A stretch of DNA of 64,000 nucleotides. It comes from Corynebacterium sp. P4-C1. GTDB taxonomy: Bacteria > Actinomycetota > Actinomycetes > Mycobacteriales > Mycobacteriaceae. The translations under genes and the position numbers were made by a program. The notes beneath the pieces were generated by a model that did no database searches, was not told the DNA's origin, and was given only the letters and a program-made list of their open reading frames with translations. Shown piece after piece: positions 37,471 to 46,373 of the stretch (positions within the stretch are counted from its first letter, which is position 1; each line of letters starts with the position of its first letter). The stretch is from positions 868,001 through 932,000 of the forward strand of contig NZ_CP129966.1 in the NCBI RefSeq assembly GCF_030503595.1, in the 5' to 3' direction.

Positions 37471-37953
37471 GTGGCAGAGCACGATTCTTCGGCGGACGAG
37501 CACACCGGACGCACCCGCGCCCGCTACGGCACCACGGCCGCCAAGGCCGCACCTTCCCGCACCGCTGGAAAGATCGTCGCCGTGATCTCCGTGCTGTTCA
37601 TCGTGCTCATTGTGGCGTTCGCGGGGCGCTACATCATGCAGCGCCGCGCCGAACCCATCACGGCGGAACTCGTCGCACACGAGCGCATCGACGACACCAC
37701 CTCCCGCGTCTGGTTCGACGTTTCCCGGAACGATCCGTCTGTCCCCGGCTACTGCATCATCACCTCCCTGAACTACGAGCACGCCGAGATCGGCCGCCGC
37801 GACGTTGTGCTCCCCGCCGGCGGTGAGGAGCACACCCGCATGCACGTGGACATCCCCGTCCGCGATGTCCCCGTCTCGGGAGGCGTGTACGGCTGCTCCA
37901 CGACGATTCCGTCTTTCCTTGACGCGGATGAGGAGTTCGTGGAGGCGAGGTAG
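37471..37953 (+). CDS. DUF4307 domain protein
   Basis: 160 aa. A charged N-terminus with RARYGTTA, one membrane helix (KIVAVISVLFIVLIVAFAG), and an external domain with RIDDTTSRVWFDVSRND and PGYCIITSLNYEHAEIGRRD. This is the DUF4307 pattern found between mca and greA in actinobacteria. GTG 37471 has AGGAAGAG upstream. Function unknown. Confidence 0.85.
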   Translation: MAEHDSSADEHTGRTRARYGTTAAKAAPSRTAGKIVAVISVLFIVLIVAFAGRYIMQRRAEPITAELVAHERIDDTTSRVWFDVSRNDPSVPGYCIITSLNYEHAEIGRRDVVLPAGGEEHTRMHVDIPVRDVPVSGGVYGCSTTIPSFLDADEEFVEAR

Positions 37954-38032
37954 GAAGCGTCGATAAGCGGTGCTCATGTTAATATCCGAACGAATAAGCA
38001 ACCCAACATGAGGAAACGAGGGTCCGAACTCC

Positions 38033-38554
38033 ATGGCTGAAAAGCAGCAGCAGTACATCACCCCTGAAATGAAGGCCAAGCTCGAGGCCGAGCTGCAGCA
38101 GCTCATTGACAACCGCCCGGTCATCGCCGCCGAGATCAACGAGCGCCGCGAAGAAGGTGACCTCAAGGAGAACGCCGGTTACGACGCCGCGCGTGAGCAG
38201 CAGGACCAGGAAGAGGCCCGCATCAAGCAGATCTCCGAGCTGCTGGCCAACTCCACCACCGAGCGCGCGGGTGTCGTCGACGGCATGGCTGTCGTCGGTT
38301 CCGTCGTGCACGTCTACTACAACGGGGACAAGGACGATAAGGAGACCTTCCTCATCGGCACCCGCGCCGCCTCGACCGACAACAAGGACTTGGAGACCTA
38401 CTCCGAGCAGTCCCCTCTCGGTGCCGCCGTCCTCGGCGCGACTGAGGGTGAGACCCGCACCTACACCGCTCCGAACGGCCGCGAGATTTCCGTCACCATT
38501 GAATCCGCGAAGCCGTATGATTCGGTTAAGGCCAAGACCCCGCGCGCGAAATAA
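38033..38554 (+). CDS. greA: transcription elongation factor GreA
   Basis: Rescues backtracked RNA polymerase by stimulating transcript cleavage. 173 aa, actinobacterial length. N-terminal coiled coil (residues 8-80) with acidic tip and LKENAGYDAAREQQ; C-terminal FKBP-like domain with VVGSVVHVYYNGDKDDKETF and SPLGAAVLGATEGETRTY. ATG start. Confidence 0.95.
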   Translation: MAEKQQQYITPEMKAKLEAELQQLIDNRPVIAAEINERREEGDLKENAGYDAAREQQDQEEARIKQISELLANSTTERAGVVDGMAVVGSVVHVYYNGDKDDKETFLIGTRAASTDNKDLETYSEQSPLGAAVLGATEGETRTYTAPNGREISVTIESAKPYDSVKAKTPRAK

Positions 38555-38636
38555 AACACCCGCGCAAAAGCACGTGACTGCTTTTCGACGCATACCCCCA
38601 AAGCACTTTCCAAGCACCAAGGATAAGGACACTGCA

Positions 38637-38972
38637 GTGACTACCCGCACTTCCCGCAAGGTTGCCGCCCTCGCTCTCGTCGCCGCCACCGCTTTCGGCG
38701 TGACAGCGTGCTCCCCGCCGCATCAGAAGGATTCCGCCGAGAAGGTCGACACCGCCACGAGCCAGAACCCTGACTCCCTGAAGGGAGCAGGCGAGAGCTC
38801 CTCCGCGTCCACCACCACCTCGACGTCCACGTCTACCAAAACGTCCACTGTGGCTGCCACCGACGCGAACCTCGGCGAGACCAGCGGCACCACCGATGGT
38901 GCGACCACCATCGAGCCCGAGACTGCCACCACGGACGAAGCTGGCGTGGCTGAGCAGGCACCGCTGAACTAG
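38637..38972 (+). CDS. small Thr/Ser-rich lipoprotein
   Basis: 111 aa. Signal peptide TSRKVAALALVAATAFGV with lipobox VTAC, then a low-complexity Ser/Thr/Asp/Glu tail without a recognisable domain. GTG 38637 has AAGGAC about six bases upstream; a much longer open frame starting inside greA is not used. Likely a surface lipoprotein of unknown role. Confidence 0.7.
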   Translation: MTTRTSRKVAALALVAATAFGVTACSPPHQKDSAEKVDTATSQNPDSLKGAGESSSASTTTSTSTSTKTSTVAATDANLGETSGTTDGATTIEPETATTDEAGVAEQAPLN

Positions 38973-39055
38973 CTGCGGCACCTTCTCGCCTTCGTTCTAC
39001 GCACGCCGATCCACCCCTGCTCTTACCGTTCGACACGGTCGGAGCGGGGGTTTGT

Positions 39056-40228
39056 TTATGTTCCTGCTTGTGTTCCGAAGAGCTGTTTCATGGCTCCGTA
39101 GGGGTGGCGGTTATTCGCCACTGGTGTGCCCCTGGGCGATACCCAGGTCGGTGTTCCGGCCCTGATCTCAATCCGGCCCCTGTTCTTTTTGGCCGGGTCA
39201 TCATCGTTGGTGCGGTTGTGGTACCTGCACAGCACCGACAGGTTATCCATATTCGTCAACCCACCCCGCGACCAGGCTGTGACATGGTGGACCTCGCAGT
39301 TATCCGCCGCGTGCCGGCAGCCTGGTACCGGGCAGGTGGTGAGCACCATCCGGGCTAAATCCCGCTGCTTGGCATTCGCCAAACGCTTGGTGTCATACAG
39401 GTTCACCGCACCAGCCTGCGGGTGGAACACCGCGACTTCCAAGGTGGTGCCGTGAAACCGCGCTAAATACTGCGCCCCGGTCATCGTGGTGCCATCGGAT
39501 AACCCCAGCACCACATCATCACCGTCACCGGCAAGGATCCTGGTGTACTCATCGAGCGGGATGAGCACCACCGGGCGTGGCACCGCCGCGGCCACACCAC
39601 CACCAGCACCAGAACCACCAGCACCGGCACCGGCACGGTCGCCGTTGTTGTTGGTGGTGTGGATCAGGTTGACGAACGCGTCATACATCTGGCCTGCCAC
39701 CGGCCTATCTGGGCGCAGATCACGCCGCAAGGCGAATTCCACCGCTGCTATAACGTGTTCATCCCCGGTCACCGTCATCGTGCGGGTGCCTTTGAAAGAC
39801 CCGGTGAACCGCACACCCAGTGCAGGGGCACCACGCCCACCATCACCATCACCGCCCCCATCACTGTCACTGTCGCCGTGGTTGGGGAGGATGTCGGCGG
39901 CTTTGCGCTTCAACGTGTCGTAGGTGCCACGCACCGACAACAACGCCAGGCGCAACCCCCACTTACCGGCATCATCAGACACGCCACGCACACAGGACTC
40001 GATGAAGACCAACTGGTCCAACGACTTCGATGTTTCACGTGCCAGGCGCACTGCGTGGCGTTGTTTGCGGGTAAACCGTGTCGGGCCGAAATACACCTTC
40101 GCCAAACCGGACCACTTGCGTACCGTGAGCGGGTTGATGCCGGCACGCACCGCCACCTGACGGTCAAACCCCGCCAAGATCCCCATCGGGGAGGACACCG
40201 AAGCGATGAAAGCGTCGAAATCGTTCAT
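39056..40228 (-). CDS. HNH endonuclease / DUF222 domain protein
   Basis: 390 aa. N-terminal DUF222-like helical region, a Gly-rich low-complexity insert (about 110-120 and 185-205), and a C-terminal HNH nuclease motif CPVPGCRHAADN, CEVHHVTAWSRGG and LSVLCRYHNR. Such 13E12-like proteins are often multicopy in Corynebacterineae. The target is unknown; a defence or mobile-element role is possible. ATG 40228 is used because a GTTTATGGT box sits just upstream. Confidence 0.85.
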   Translation of the reverse strand: MNDFDAFIASVSSPMGILAGFDRQVAVRAGINPLTVRKWSGLAKVYFGPTRFTRKQRHAVRLARETSKSLDQLVFIESCVRGVSDDAGKWGLRLALLSVRGTYDTLKRKAADILPNHGDSDSDGGGDGDGGRGAPALGVRFTGSFKGTRTMTVTGDEHVIAAVEFALRRDLRPDRPVAGQMYDAFVNLIHTTNNNGDRAGAGAGGSGAGGGVAAAVPRPVVLIPLDEYTRILAGDGDDVVLGLSDGTTMTGAQYLARFHGTTLEVAVFHPQAGAVNLYDTKRLANAKQRDLARMVLTTCPVPGCRHAADNCEVHHVTAWSRGGLTNMDNLSVLCRYHNRTNDDDPAKKNRGRIEIRAGTPTWVSPRGTPVANNRHPYGAMKQLFGTQAGT

Positions 40229-40472
40229 GCCCCAAACCATAAACCCCCACCCCACCCACCAACAGACCCCCAACCCACACCTGTGGATAACCCAAGAACC
40301 ACAAGGTCAACGGCATGTGGAAAAACGAAAAAGAAGGCCTCGGTACCGACAAACTGTGCAAGTACCAGGCCGAGGGAATGTGGAAACCAGCGTTGGAAGC
40401 GTCGATAAGCATGCAAAAGGCCCGCACGAGACGTACGGGCCTTGTGTACCGCTTGGACGCGGGTGGTGAAGA
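40229..40472. other. intergenic region with DnaA-box-like site
   Basis: A 244-base gap. It contains a perfect TGTGGATAA (DnaA-box consensus, 40282-40290), a bulged hairpin around 40338-40375, one copy of the GCGTCGATAAGC word (40399-40410) and the terminator of the next gene. A single DnaA box is not an origin. Confidence 0.5.
40417..40443 (-). terminator. rho-independent terminator of the Bax-inhibitor-like gene
   Basis: On the minus strand AAGGCCCG (complement of 40436-40443) pairs with CGGGCCTT (complement of 40417-40424), loop 11 bases, followed by TT to make a T-run of four. It lies 30 bases after the stop of the gene at 40473. Confidence 0.8.
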
Positions 40473-41324
40473 CTAGTCCCTGAAGTAGGACAGCAGGCGG
40501 AGGATCTCGGTGTAGAGCCAGACCAGGGTCACAGCCAGGCCGAGAGCCACGCCCCATGCCATCTTGGCGGGTGCGCCGGTGCGGACGAGCTTGTCAGCGG
40601 TGTCGAAGTCGCTGAGGAAGCTCAGGGCACCGAGGACGATGCAGACAAGGGAGAAGATGATGGCGATGGGTCCGCCATCGCGAAGCGGGGACATGCCCGT
40701 GAAGATGAACAGCAACAGGTTGCCCAGCGCGAGGACAGCGATGCCGATGATGCAGCCGGTGATGATGCGGGTGAACTTCGGGGTGACGCGGATGGCGCCG
40801 GTCTTGTACACGAAGAGCATGCCGGCGAAGACACCGATGGTGCCCAGGATCGCCTGGAAGATGATGGCACCGGCGTTCTCGCCGCCGACCATGAAACCTG
40901 AGAGGACCAGCGAGAATCCGCCCACGAACAGGCCCTCAAACACCGCGTAGATCAAGGTGACGGCAGCGGATCCGTATTTGCGGCCGAAGGAGTGAACCAG
41001 CACGGTAATGAAGCCGCCGATCGCGCCGACAAAGGTCAGGAACATGGCAATTCCCGGGTTCACCATCCCGATGCCGAAGGTGACCACGGCGAACGCGACG
41101 ATCACGGCGAGGGTAATGCCGGTCTTGGTCACGATGTCGTCGACCGTGATGGGGCGCTCAGCACCCTGGCTGTAAGCCTGGCCCGGCTGCTGAAAATTCG
41201 GCTGCTGTCCGTACTGCGTCTGGCCGTACGGCGACTGCTGCGGGTAGCCGGCCTGCGGGTTGGCGTATCCTGTGTTCTGCTGGGCCTGCGGGAGGCGCGT
41301 CAGCACGGGGTTGTTTGATTTCAC
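40473..41324 (-). CDS. Bax inhibitor-1/YccA family membrane protein
   Basis: 283 aa. The first 60 residues are Gln/Tyr/Gly/Pro-rich and cytosolic; seven helices follow, with GYANPQAGYPQQ-type repeats before them. The Asp pair typical of BI-1 proteins is in LSDFDTADKLVRTGAP, and EGLFVGGFSLVLSG is conserved in actinobacterial YccA. The family includes calcium-leak channels and protease modulators; the role here is open. Confidence 0.88.
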   Translation of the reverse strand: MKSNNPVLTRLPQAQQNTGYANPQAGYPQQSPYGQTQYGQQPNFQQPGQAYSQGAERPITVDDIVTKTGITLAVIVAFAVVTFGIGMVNPGIAMFLTFVGAIGGFITVLVHSFGRKYGSAAVTLIYAVFEGLFVGGFSLVLSGFMVGGENAGAIIFQAILGTIGVFAGMLFVYKTGAIRVTPKFTRIITGCIIGIAVLALGNLLLFIFTGMSPLRDGGPIAIIFSLVCIVLGALSFLSDFDTADKLVRTGAPAKMAWGVALGLAVTLVWLYTEILRLLSYFRD

Positions 41325-41454
41325 GCTTCTCGGGTTCCTTTCTCTGTTCCGCTTTCTACTTTCTCCAAGCGGCGGTCAAACTGATCATCGATCATACTGT
41401 TCAACGCATCACCTCGCTGTTTCGTTCCCGCGCGGTGCGAAATAGTATGGGGGC

Positions 41455-42447
41455 ATGGCTTGGAGGTGGGGTTTCTTCAGTCGCGCAGCGCAGCAGACGG
41501 GCGGCGATTTCTTGCTCGCCCACCTCGGCCAGGTAGCGGGGGCTGAGCCTCTGGCGGTGCACGGGGAATTGAGGTTCTCGGAGGAGATCGCGGTGGTCGT
41601 CTACCGTTTCCGTGAGCTTGTCCCCCATCTTCTCTACGTCACCTACGGGTTGTCGCGCACGCGTTCCTCGGCGCCAACGGCGGGCACTCAGGATGAGATG
41701 ACGCTGCGTGTCCCGGATACCGCCGAACCGCCGATGTGGCCCGTGCACCGTTTGCGCCGCCTCGCCCGCTACCGCCGTAATTCCGGCAATCCGATCGAGC
41801 CCGGCCATTACATGGATCTGCGTGCGCCGGTGTGTGAAGGCGCGACACTTTCAGGTTTCATCTTCGTCAACGACCCGGTCGTCCCGCTGCTGACCGCACG
41901 CACGGGCCGCGTCTGCTTCCTCAACGCAGTGCCTGTGACCGCCGACGAACTCGACGCAGCGCTGTGCTGGGATCCGCTGAAATTCGCGGGTGTGCTCGGC
42001 GACACGCTGCCACTGGGCGTCGGCGATCCCGCGCGCGCATCATTGCTTATCGATGCCGCGTTCTCCCGCCCTCTCACCTCCCTCACTGAGAGGGACGGCT
42101 CCTCCATCGCGGCGGTGTCTTCCGGCTATTTCGCTGTCGACGAATCGGGCCGCATTGATCTGACAACCCATGCCTCGGAGCACGTGCTGCGGGCGATGAA
42201 ATGGCGTCTCGGTTACGGGCGGCCGTTCGCTGTCGTGGGTGAAGGCGATGCCGGTTGGGTGCGCTTCGTGCCCGCTGAGGAGCCGGCGGTGGCCTTCGGG
42301 GAAGACGAACATTCCAGCTCCCACCTGACGGTGGCCGTCGACCGCGCGCTGCGCCACGAGATTCTCGCGGTGCTTGACAATGCGCCAGGGATCTACCGTC
42401 TGAGTACGGCGCCGCTGGCCATCAGTGTCATCGACCCGGCGCGGTGA
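41455..42447 (+). CDS. suppressor-of-fused (SUFU) domain protein
   Basis: 330 aa. Middle part resembles bacterial SUFU-fold proteins: LYVTYGLS, MTLRVPDT, WPVHRLRRLARY, PIEPGHYMDLR and GATLSGFIFVNDP. The C-terminal 120 residues are not recognised. SUFU domains in bacteria are often immunity proteins or phage-related, but no toxin gene is adjacent. The ATG follows a weak GTATGGGGGC sequence. Divergent from the BI-1 gene. Confidence 0.65.
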   Translation: MAWRWGFFSRAAQQTGGDFLLAHLGQVAGAEPLAVHGELRFSEEIAVVVYRFRELVPHLLYVTYGLSRTRSSAPTAGTQDEMTLRVPDTAEPPMWPVHRLRRLARYRRNSGNPIEPGHYMDLRAPVCEGATLSGFIFVNDPVVPLLTARTGRVCFLNAVPVTADELDAALCWDPLKFAGVLGDTLPLGVGDPARASLLIDAAFSRPLTSLTERDGSSIAAVSSGYFAVDESGRIDLTTHASEHVLRAMKWRLGYGRPFAVVGEGDAGWVRFVPAEEPAVAFGEDEHSSSHLTVAVDRALRHEILAVLDNAPGIYRLSTAPLAISVIDPAR

Positions 42448-42467
42448 CGCGCCGTCGGATCTGAAAG

Positions 42468-42541
42468 TGCCCCCACAGGGACTCGAACCCTGACTGAATC
42501 GATTTTAAGTCGACTGCCTCTGCCAATTGGGCTATAGGGGC
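42468..42541 (-). tRNA. tRNA with UAA anticodon (Leu by anticodon), short variable arm
   Basis: 74 nt. Acceptor GCCCCTA/TGGGGGC, D arm GCC/GGC, anticodon stem GTCGA/TCGAT with loop CTTAAAA (anticodon TAA), variable loop TCAGT of only five bases, T arm CAGGG-TTCGAGT-CCCTG, discriminator A73. UAA reads UUA leucine codons and A73 suits leucine, but leucine tRNAs normally have a long variable arm. Confidence 0.88.
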
Positions 42542-42619
42542 CGGCCGGGCACGCATATGAGCCAAGCCTGGTGAATGAGTGTACGGCACGCCGGTGCGCG
42601 CTCCTATACTTGCTCCATC

Positions 42620-43249
42620 ATGACGTCGCGTGCTGTTCATCCTTGGTTGGTCCTCGTGCCCTGTGTACTCGGAGCGCTGGGGCTTTTCTTCGCGCGGCAG
42701 GCTGGCGACGGCACGGCGGGGTTCTACGCGCTGACCGTTGTCACGGCCGTGGTGTATGCGGCAGCGTGGTGGATCTGGGGCGACCGGTACGCGTGGGCAA
42801 ACCTGAAAGGTGCGGATCTGGCACGCGGTATCGGGATCGGTGCGGCTTTGGCCGTCGTCTTCCTGGTTGGGGCGGTCGTGGTCCGGCGGATCCCGTTCTT
42901 GGCGGAACCGGTCAGCGCCTTGCTGAGCATGCCCGCCGCCGGGGGCTGGGTGCCGACGTTGGCGGTGCTCGTCATCAACGGCATCGGCGAGGAGCTGGTG
43001 TACCGAGATGCGGTGCCGCGGCAGTTGCGCAGGCGCTTCTCGGAACTCGGCACGGGCGTGGCCTCGACACTGATTTACTGCATCGTCACCGTGGCGATGG
43101 GGGTGCCGCTGCTCGTCTTCGCGGCGGGAGTGCTCGGCGCAGTGTGCTTCGTCGAAGCCTCGCGCACAGGAAAAGTGGTTTCCCCCATCGCGGCCCACCT
43201 GACGTGGAGTATCACGATGTTGGCGGCGATGCCGCTGGTCCTTCAGTGA
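42620..43249 (+). CDS. CPBP family intramembrane metalloprotease
   Basis: 209 aa, about six helices. Abi/CPBP motifs: GIGEELVYRDAVPRQL (EE and R residues, motif 1) and PIAAHLTWSITM (His, motif 2); the FxxxH-type middle motif is weak. Family proteases process prenylated or membrane substrates and some act in bacteriocin immunity. ATG 42620 lies just behind a TATACT box (42604-42609), so the message is likely leaderless. Confidence 0.8.
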   Translation: MTSRAVHPWLVLVPCVLGALGLFFARQAGDGTAGFYALTVVTAVVYAAAWWIWGDRYAWANLKGADLARGIGIGAALAVVFLVGAVVVRRIPFLAEPVSALLSMPAAGGWVPTLAVLVINGIGEELVYRDAVPRQLRRRFSELGTGVASTLIYCIVTVAMGVPLLVFAAGVLGAVCFVEASRTGKVVSPIAAHLTWSITMLAAMPLVLQ

Positions 43250-43314
43250 CGCACTGGGGCACGGACTGAAAGAATCACGACCGGCATCGCCATCCGCGCA
43301 GTACGCTGATTACG

Positions 43315-44121
43315 GTGATCGAATTCCGCAACGTCTCCAAGACTTACCCCGGCTCCACACGACCGGCGGTGAAGGATTTCAGCCTCACGGTCGAAGAAGG
43401 CGCGACGACGGCATTCGTCGGTCCATCCGGTTGCGGGAAGACGACGCTGCTGCGGATGGTGAACCGTATGGTCGACCCGGATGAAGGCACCGTCTTGGTC
43501 CGCGGCGACGACGTGTCTCAGGCTGATCCGGTGCAGCTGCGCCGCAGCATCGGCTACGTCATGCAGCATTCGGGCCTCATGCCGCACCGGACGGTGCGAG
43601 ACAATATCGCGGACGTGGCGCGGCTGGGCGGGGCGAGCAAAGCCGACGCGCGCGACAAGGCGGAGGGAATGTTGGAGTTGGTGGGGCTGGATGCGTCGTT
43701 AAGCAAGCGTTATCCAGCGGAACTCTCCGGCGGCCAGGCGCAACGCGTCGGCGTTGCCCGCGGGCTGGTCAACGAACCGGACGTGCTCATTATGGACGAG
43801 CCCTTCGGCGCCGTCGATCCCGTGGTGCGGCGTGGTCTGCAACGCGAGATCATCGAACTGCGGGAGAAGCTGACCACCACTGTTTTGCTCGTCAGCCACG
43901 ACATCGACGAGGCGTTCTTCCTCGGTGACACCGTGGTCGTTCTCGGCGAGCAGGCCCGGATCGAACAGGCGGACACCCCGGAGAAGGTTCTGGCGGAGCC
44001 GGAAAATGGGGCGGTGAGGGAGTTCGTCGATACGCAATCACGCAGGTTGCGTACACAGCGACGCGGCGGGCAAACCGTCGTCGTGGATGCCTCGGGCCAC
44101 ATGAAAGGCGTCCTCGAATGA
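43315..44121 (+). CDS. osmoprotectant ABC transporter, ATP-binding protein
   Basis: 268 aa. Walker A GPSGCGKTTLL, Q-loop YVMQHSGLM, signature LSGGQAQRVGVARGL, Walker B VLIMDEPFGAVDP, switch His SHDIDEAFFLGD. It resembles OpuBA/OpuCA/ProV of quaternary-amine uptake systems but ends without CBS domains, so ionic-strength sensing as in OpuCA is missing. GTG 43315 lies right after a TACGCT box. First gene of four; overlaps the next by four bases. Confidence 0.9.
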   Translation: MIEFRNVSKTYPGSTRPAVKDFSLTVEEGATTAFVGPSGCGKTTLLRMVNRMVDPDEGTVLVRGDDVSQADPVQLRRSIGYVMQHSGLMPHRTVRDNIADVARLGGASKADARDKAEGMLELVGLDASLSKRYPAELSGGQAQRVGVARGLVNEPDVLIMDEPFGAVDPVVRRGLQREIIELREKLTTTVLLVSHDIDEAFFLGDTVVVLGEQARIEQADTPEKVLAEPENGAVREFVDTQSRRLRTQRRGGQTVVVDASGHMKGVLE

Positions 44122-44753
44122 ACTGGGACTGGCTCGCGGATAACGCGGGAATGATCGGTGGGTTGGCGTGGCGGCATGTCCTCATCGCGCTTCCGGCGAT
44201 CGTGCTGACATTCGTGTTGGCTGTGCCCCTCGGCTGGGCCGCGCACCGTTCGGGGCGCTTCCGTGAGGTGATCGTCGCTGCGACGAGCCTGGTCTACGTG
44301 GTGCCGGGGCTGGCGATGTTCATTGTGATGCCGCTGGTTCTAGGCACATCGATTCTCTCGCCGCTGAATGTGGTGGCGGCGATGACGCTGTACGGTCTCG
44401 CATTGATGGTGCGCAGCTCCGCCGACGCGTTCGATGCGGTCCCCGTCGATGTCAAACAGTCCGCTGTCGCCGCCGGATACTCCCCACTCGGACGCATTCT
44501 GCGCGTCGAGCTTCCGCTGGCGGGCCCCGGCCTGGTCACCGGCATGCGCGTCGTGGCGGCTTCGACGGTGAGTCTGATCTCGGTCGGTGCGCTAATAGGT
44601 GTGGAATCGCTGGGCACTCTGTTCACTGAAGGTTTCCAGCGTGCGTTCCCCACCGAGATCATCGCGGGCATCGTCGGCACCGTCGTTCTCGCATTGCTTT
44701 TCGACGCCGCCTTGAACCTGCTTGCCCGCCTCACCATGCCGTGGAGGTCCTGA
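44118..44753 (+). CDS. osmoprotectant ABC transporter, permease 1
   Basis: 211 aa, five to six helices. BPD-type permease loop AVAAGYSPLGRILRVELPLAGPGLVTG (in sections, EAA-like) and VSVGALIGV-type end LISVGALIGVESLG as in OpuBB/OpuCB. ATG overlaps the ATPase stop (ATGA). It is paired with a similar permease after one base. Confidence 0.88.
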   Translation: MNWDWLADNAGMIGGLAWRHVLIALPAIVLTFVLAVPLGWAAHRSGRFREVIVAATSLVYVVPGLAMFIVMPLVLGTSILSPLNVVAAMTLYGLALMVRSSADAFDAVPVDVKQSAVAAGYSPLGRILRVELPLAGPGLVTGMRVVAASTVSLISVGALIGVESLGTLFTEGFQRAFPTEIIAGIVGTVVLALLFDAALNLLARLTMPWRS

Positions 44754-44754
44754 C

Positions 44755-45441
44755 ATGCAGCCGCTGATCGACGCCTTCGCGTACCTCACCACCTCCTCGC
44801 ATTGGACCGGCGCCACCGGATTCGCGGTGCGCATCGCTGAACACCTCGGCTACACCGTTTTGGCGGTGCTCGCCGCTGCGCTCATCGCCGTTCCCGTGGG
44901 CGTGGCTGTCGGGCATACCGGTAAAGGGGCGAATGCCGTGATCGCCATCTCCGGTGCTTTGCGTGCACTGCCGGAGTTGGGTCTGCTGACCTGGTTGGCT
45001 ATCACCCTGCCGCGCGGGATCAGCTGGCCGATCATTCCGTCGCTCATCGTGCTCGTGCTTTTGGCTGTCGCACCGCTTTTAGCTGGAATCGTCGCCGGTT
45101 TCGAGTCCGTCGAGCGGGACGTGGTGTTATCCGCCCGGGCCGCCGGGTTCAGCGAAAAGCAGATCCTCCGTGATGTGGAGCTGCCGTTGGCCGCGCCGGT
45201 GATGCTCGGCGGGCTGCGTTCGTGCGTGGTACAAGTGCTGGCTACAGCGACTGTCGTCGCCTATATCGGTCTCGGCGGGCTGGGACGCTATCTCATCGAC
45301 GGGCTGGCCATGCAGGATTATGCGCGGATGGTGGCAGGGGCGATCGTCGTCACGCTTCTCGCCTTGGTCGTGGATGTGCTGCTCGCGGGTGTGCAGCGCT
45401 GGGCGACCCCAAATGGCCTAAATGTGAAGGAGAATGCGTGA
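44755..45441 (+). CDS. osmoprotectant ABC transporter, permease 2
   Basis: 228 aa. EAA loop LSARAAGFSEKQILRDVELPLAAPVMLGGL (in sections), and TATVVAYIGLGGLGRYLIDGL, typical of OpuBD/OpuCD. ATG 44755 follows the previous stop by one base; its own stop overlaps the next ATG (TGATG). Forms a heterodimer with permease 1. Confidence 0.88.
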   Translation: MQPLIDAFAYLTTSSHWTGATGFAVRIAEHLGYTVLAVLAAALIAVPVGVAVGHTGKGANAVIAISGALRALPELGLLTWLAITLPRGISWPIIPSLIVLVLLAVAPLLAGIVAGFESVERDVVLSARAAGFSEKQILRDVELPLAAPVMLGGLRSCVVQVLATATVVAYIGLGGLGRYLIDGLAMQDYARMVAGAIVVTLLALVVDVLLAGVQRWATPNGLNVKENA

Positions 45442-46373
45442 TGCGTGCCCGCTATCTGGTTGTACTTCTCCCCTTCCTGCTCGCCGCGTGCGCTCAGGGT
45501 GACCCGCTGGACACCTCGGGCTCAGATGAGGCCCCGACGGTGGAGGCGGATGCCGGGACGATCGTCATCGGCACCGCTAATTTCCCTGAGGCACAGATCA
45601 TCGGGCACATTTGGGCCGCAGCTCTCGACGATGCCGGCTTCGAGGCCTCCGTCGCCCCCGGGATCGGCTCGCGCGAGGTGTACCTGACGGCTGTCGAGGA
45701 CGGCACCATCGATATCGTCCCGGAATACGCCGGAAATCTGGCGTCCTTCTACGCCGAGCTGCCCGAGCGTGCCGACGAAACCGCGGTGCGCGACACCCTT
45801 TCTGCTTCCCTGCCGGAATCGCTCGAGCTTGGCGAGTTCAGCCCTGCTCAATCCGCCGACGCCTACCGCGTCACCACCGCCACAGCCGACCGTGGCATCC
45901 GCAGCATCGGGGACTTAGACAAACTCGATCACATCACCATCGCCGCCCCACCGGAATTCGCGGAGCGGCGCTACGGACCACCCGGCCTGACATCGGTGTA
46001 CGGAATCGATCTCGGCAAAATCACGGTCCGCCCGATTTCCGACGGCGGCGGCCCGCTCACCGTCCAGGCGCTCGAGGAAGGCGCGGTCGACGCCGCGAAT
46101 ATCTTCACTACCTCGCCAGCCGTGACGGGGAAGGGAGACAAGCCCGACCTAGTGATTCTCGAGGACCCCCTCCACCTCATCCCGCCGCAGAATGTCGTGC
46201 CCGTGATCCGCGCCGGAGCGCTGCCGCCCGGCGCGCTCGATGTGGTCAACAACGTCAATGCTCAGCTGACCACCGACGATCTGGTGGAGATGAATCTGCG
46301 CAATGTCGGCGACGAGCGCGCGGAGCCCGCCGTGATTGCGCGAGACTGGATCAGCGACCGCGCTACTCGCTGA
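45441..46373 (+). CDS. osmoprotectant ABC transporter, substrate-binding lipoprotein
   Basis: 310 aa. Signal with lipobox LAAC (Cys about residue 17). OpuAC-type solute-binding domain: IVIGTANFPEAQIIGHIWAAALDDAGF, VYLTAVEDGTIDIVPEYAGNL, and DAANIFTTSPAV. The Tyr-Ala-Gly of PEYAGNL is the typical ligand-binding stretch. Likely ligand: glycine betaine, choline or carnitine. AAGGAG before the ATG. The end overlaps mfd by eleven bases, tail to tail. Confidence 0.9.
   Translation: MRARYLVVLLPFLLAACAQGDPLDTSGSDEAPTVEADAGTIVIGTANFPEAQIIGHIWAAALDDAGFEASVAPGIGSREVYLTAVEDGTIDIVPEYAGNLASFYAELPERADETAVRDTLSASLPESLELGEFSPAQSADAYRVTTATADRGIRSIGDLDKLDHITIAAPPEFAERRYGPPGLTSVYGIDLGKITVRPISDGGGPLTVQALEEGAVDAANIFTTSPAVTGKGDKPDLVILEDPLHLIPPQNVVPVIRAGALPPGALDVVNNVNAQLTTDDLVEMNLRNVGDERAEPAVIARDWISDRATR

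Noticed and set aside
38106..38636. Long Ser/Thr/Arg-rich frame overlapping greA
   Set aside because: Low-complexity shadow of greA; only its last part from GTG 38637, with a signal peptide and lipobox, is a gene.
40028..40040. TGTTTCACGTG as a parS site
   Set aside because: Only half of the 16-bp parS palindrome, and inside a coding sequence.
40282..40290. Perfect DnaA box as a possible replication origin
   Set aside because: Single box, no AT-rich unwinding region and no dnaA/dnaN nearby.
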